Shown one piece after another: positions 4,689 through 5,711 of a stretch of DNA of 5,711 bases (the stretch's first letter is position 1; every line of letters starts with the position of its first letter). The position numbers were made by a program, and so were the translations under genes. Under the pieces are notes generated by a model. The model did not search any database. It saw only the letters and a program-made list of their open reading frames with translations, and had not been told where the DNA came from. The DNA comes from Candidatus Roizmanbacteria bacterium CG_4_9_14_0_8_um_filter_34_12 (GTDB lineage: Bacteria; Patescibacteriota; Microgenomatia; UBA1406; GWC2-37-13): the NCBI GenBank assembly GCA_002789465.1, contig PFTH01000220.1, forward strand, positions 1 to 5,711, in the 5' to 3' direction.

Positions 4689-5080
4689 AATAAATTTTTA
4701 AATTTAATAAATAACACCTTAGTAATATCAAAATATTTCTTGGTAAATTCTTTAGTTGCTTTTTTATAAAGTTTTTCTTTAAAAATATCGTAGCGTGCCT
4801 CGACATTGAAAGTGGTTATCTCAGCTAAATATAATTTGAGCTCTGTACTTAATTCTAATTTTGACAAATTAGCAAGGTTAATTAATTTATGCGTTGGTGG
4901 AGGATAGGTGTCATTAACTTTAATATAAATCGCTTTCAAAGTTTTTTCTATTACAAGATGACAAAAGAAAAGACAGCCACTAAATCTTGTCAACCTAAAT
5001 AAATCCTTAGCTGTTTCTAAATCTTCGATAGCACTCTTCAACCATGCTTTTTGTAATTCTTCCTTCTCTTTTATTTCCAT
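4685..5080 (-). CDS. HEPN-domain protein (partner of the MNT nucleotidyltransferase)
   Basis: A 131-residue, all-helical HEPN protein. Family marks include W-L-x-x-A-x-x-D-L near 13-21, the helix CHLVIEKTLKAIYI (40-53), PPTHKLINLA (61-70), and the closing FNVEARYD (91-98). HEPN proteins paired with MNT enzymes are usually RNases of toxin-antitoxin modules. The toxin RNase motif R-x4-6-H is not seen: Arg96 is followed by YDIFKEK, without a histidine. This protein therefore belongs to the FNxEARY-type subgroup, and its nuclease activity is doubtful. The ATG lies inside the last codons of rfbH (10-nt overlap), just after a -10 box in the rfbH tail, so it can be co-translated with rfbH or transcribed alone. 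Confidence 0.88.
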   Translation of the reverse strand: MEIKEKEELQKAWLKSAIEDLETAKDLFRLTRFSGCLFFCHLVIEKTLKAIYIKVNDTYPPPTHKLINLANLSKLELSTELKLYLAEITTFNVEARYDIFKEKLYKKATKEFTKKYFDITKVLFIKFKNLL

Positions 5081-5711
5081 ATATTTATTGTATCAAATAT
5101 GAATTTTTTTAACATTTCTATCATATACCCCATCATCTCCTCGTTTATCCCCGGCCAGACTCCGATCCAGAAAGCATTGTTCATAATCAAATCGGCATTT
5201 TTATGATCGCCGATAATTTTAAACTTATTTCTTATCTTTAGGTAGGCCGGATGACGTAGAAGGTTGCCGGAAAAAACATTTCTTGTCCCGATTTTATTTT
5301 TTTCCAAATATTCTGTCAGCTGATTACGAGTAAACGGAGCAGTAGTTTTAACAACAACCGGAAAACCGAAGTAACTAACTTCTTCGTTTTTATCTTCTTT
5401 CATCAAAATAAAATATTTTTCATATTTTTTAAAAAACCGATAAAGACCCTTATAATTTTCTTTTCTTTTCTTGATGAAGTAGGGAAGTTTTTTCAGTTGA
5501 GCAACACCAATGGCCGCCTGAAAATCAGTTAGTTTTAGGTTATAACCAATCTGTGAATAGATGTATTTATGATCATAGCCGTATGGAAGTTCACCAAGCT
5601 TCCATTTAAACCGTTTTCTGCAAGTATCGTCCCTCCCTGTATCACACCAGCAGTCACGGCCCCAGTCACGAAACTGGCGAATTGACCGATTAATTAATGA
5701 ATTATTGGTAA
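5071..5711 (-). CDS. rfbH: RfbH: CDP-4-keto-6-deoxyglucose 3-dehydrase (E1), C-terminal part (gene runs off the right edge)
   Basis: The minus-strand frame is open from 5709 to the TAA at 5073-5071, giving 212 residues, about half of a ~435-residue enzyme. With its reductase it removes the 3-hydroxyl of CDP-4-keto-6-deoxyglucose on the way to CDP-3,6-dideoxyhexoses of O-antigen-like glycans. The family is a DegT/StrS aminotransferase fold that uses PMP and a [2Fe-2S] cluster. The cluster motif C-x1-C-x7-C is exact here (visible residues 20, 22 and 30, in RDCWCDTGRDDTC). YSQIGYNLKLTDFQAAIGVA, FSGNLLRHPAY and IMNNAFWIGVWPG also match the family. A TTG at 5406 is an internal codon, not a start. 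The last residues (FDTINIWK) double as the promoter and start of the HEPN gene, suggesting the 3' end was replaced by an insertion. Confidence 0.93.
   Translation of the reverse strand, partial: TNNSLINRSIRQFRDWGRDCWCDTGRDDTCRKRFKWKLGELPYGYDHKYIYSQIGYNLKLTDFQAAIGVAQLKKLPYFIKKRKENYKGLYRFFKKYEKYFILMKEDKNEEVSYFGFPVVVKTTAPFTRNQLTEYLEKNKIGTRNVFSGNLLRHPAYLKIRNKFKIIGDHKNADLIMNNAFWIGVWPGINEEMMGYMIEMLKKFIFDTINIWK
5087..5095 (-). promoter_or_regulatory. Extended -10 element of the HEPN/MNT operon inside the rfbH tail
   Basis: On the minus strand, TGATACAAT (5095-5087) is an extended -10 box placed 6 nt before the HEPN ATG at 5080, so the transcript would be leaderless. No convincing -35 is seen. It encodes part of the RfbH tail (DTI), meaning the cargo brings its promoter within the coding sequence. 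Confidence 0.5.

Larger units (their letters stand above)
649..5190 (-). mobile_element. Cassette array: four cargo modules, each bounded by a copy of the rfbH 3' end
   Basis: Five versions of the last ~30 codons of rfbH occur in one orientation: E in the intact gene, and remnants D, C, B and A. Four unrelated cargo modules fill the intervals: HEPN/MNT, small proteins plus caspase-like peptidase, AAA ATPase, and thermonuclease. Copies B, C and D begin at the same codons of rfbH, and every copy has a different tail. This resembles serial insertion of elements that regenerate the 3' end of their target gene, as established for integrative elements in tRNA, icd or prfC genes. No recombinase gene is present, so calling it a mobile array is inference. 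Repeated tandem duplication followed by decay and cargo acquisition is the main alternative. Confidence 0.5.

Noticed and set aside
649..5190. Classical integron cassette array
   Set aside because: No integrase gene and no attC-type core pairs are present; the repeated unit is an rfbH coding end, not an attC site.
649..5190. CRISPR array
   Set aside because: The repeats are about 90 bp, diverged, coding-derived and 0.8-1.3 kb apart, not short direct repeats with uniform spacers.
5071..5406. A separate 111-residue gene starting at TTG 5406
   Set aside because: The frame is open upstream to the window edge and encodes the RfbH cluster motif, so 5406 is an internal leucine codon.

Overview
The window is AT-rich, gene-dense DNA, apparently bacterial, using TGA as an ordinary stop. 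It contains short genes with little or no 5' leader, a DUF4143-type ATPase, a HEPN/MNT pair and a nuclease with a C-terminal sunset-like domain. That mix would fit a Patescibacteria (CPR) genome. The assignment is inference; no rRNA, tRNA or marker gene is present to prove it.

The backbone is a surface-polysaccharide locus on the minus strand. At the right edge is the C-terminal half of rfbH, the iron-sulfur/PLP 3-dehydrase of CDP-3,6-dideoxyhexose synthesis. At the left edge is the N-terminal part of a membrane-anchored protein read in the same direction. Between them are four unrelated cargo modules. From right to left they are: (1) a HEPN/MNT pair (4347-5080); (2) a three-gene operon of two small proteins and a caspase/CHAT-like cysteine peptidase (3009-4058); (3) a DUF4143-type AAA ATPase (1696-2844); (4) a plus-strand secreted or membrane-tethered thermonuclease (870-1508).

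The striking point is what separates the modules. After each cargo module, in the same minus orientation, lies a broken copy of the last ~30 codons of rfbH. These are at 4159-4239 (D), 2908-3012 (C), 1509-1596 (B) and 649-815 (A). With the intact gene (E) there are five versions of this 3' end in 5 kb. B, C and D all begin within a few bases of the same codons (Ile-Met-Asn of IMNNAFW), and each copy has its own C-terminal tail. Copy A, the farthest from rfbH, is longer and lies 6 nt before the membrane-protein gene, so it looks like the original end of rfbH. Copies B and D also share about 60 bp of non-rfbH sequence and an AATAGTCT/AGACTATT inverted repeat next to the 3' end of their cargo genes.

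The simplest reading is an array of small cassettes, each inserted at the 3' end of rfbH and each bringing a replacement gene end, as integrative elements do at tRNA genes. The cargo resembles that of defence or toxin-antitoxin islands. No integrase or transposase is in the window, so the enzyme would have to act in trans or lie outside. The array is seen directly; the mobility mechanism is inferred.
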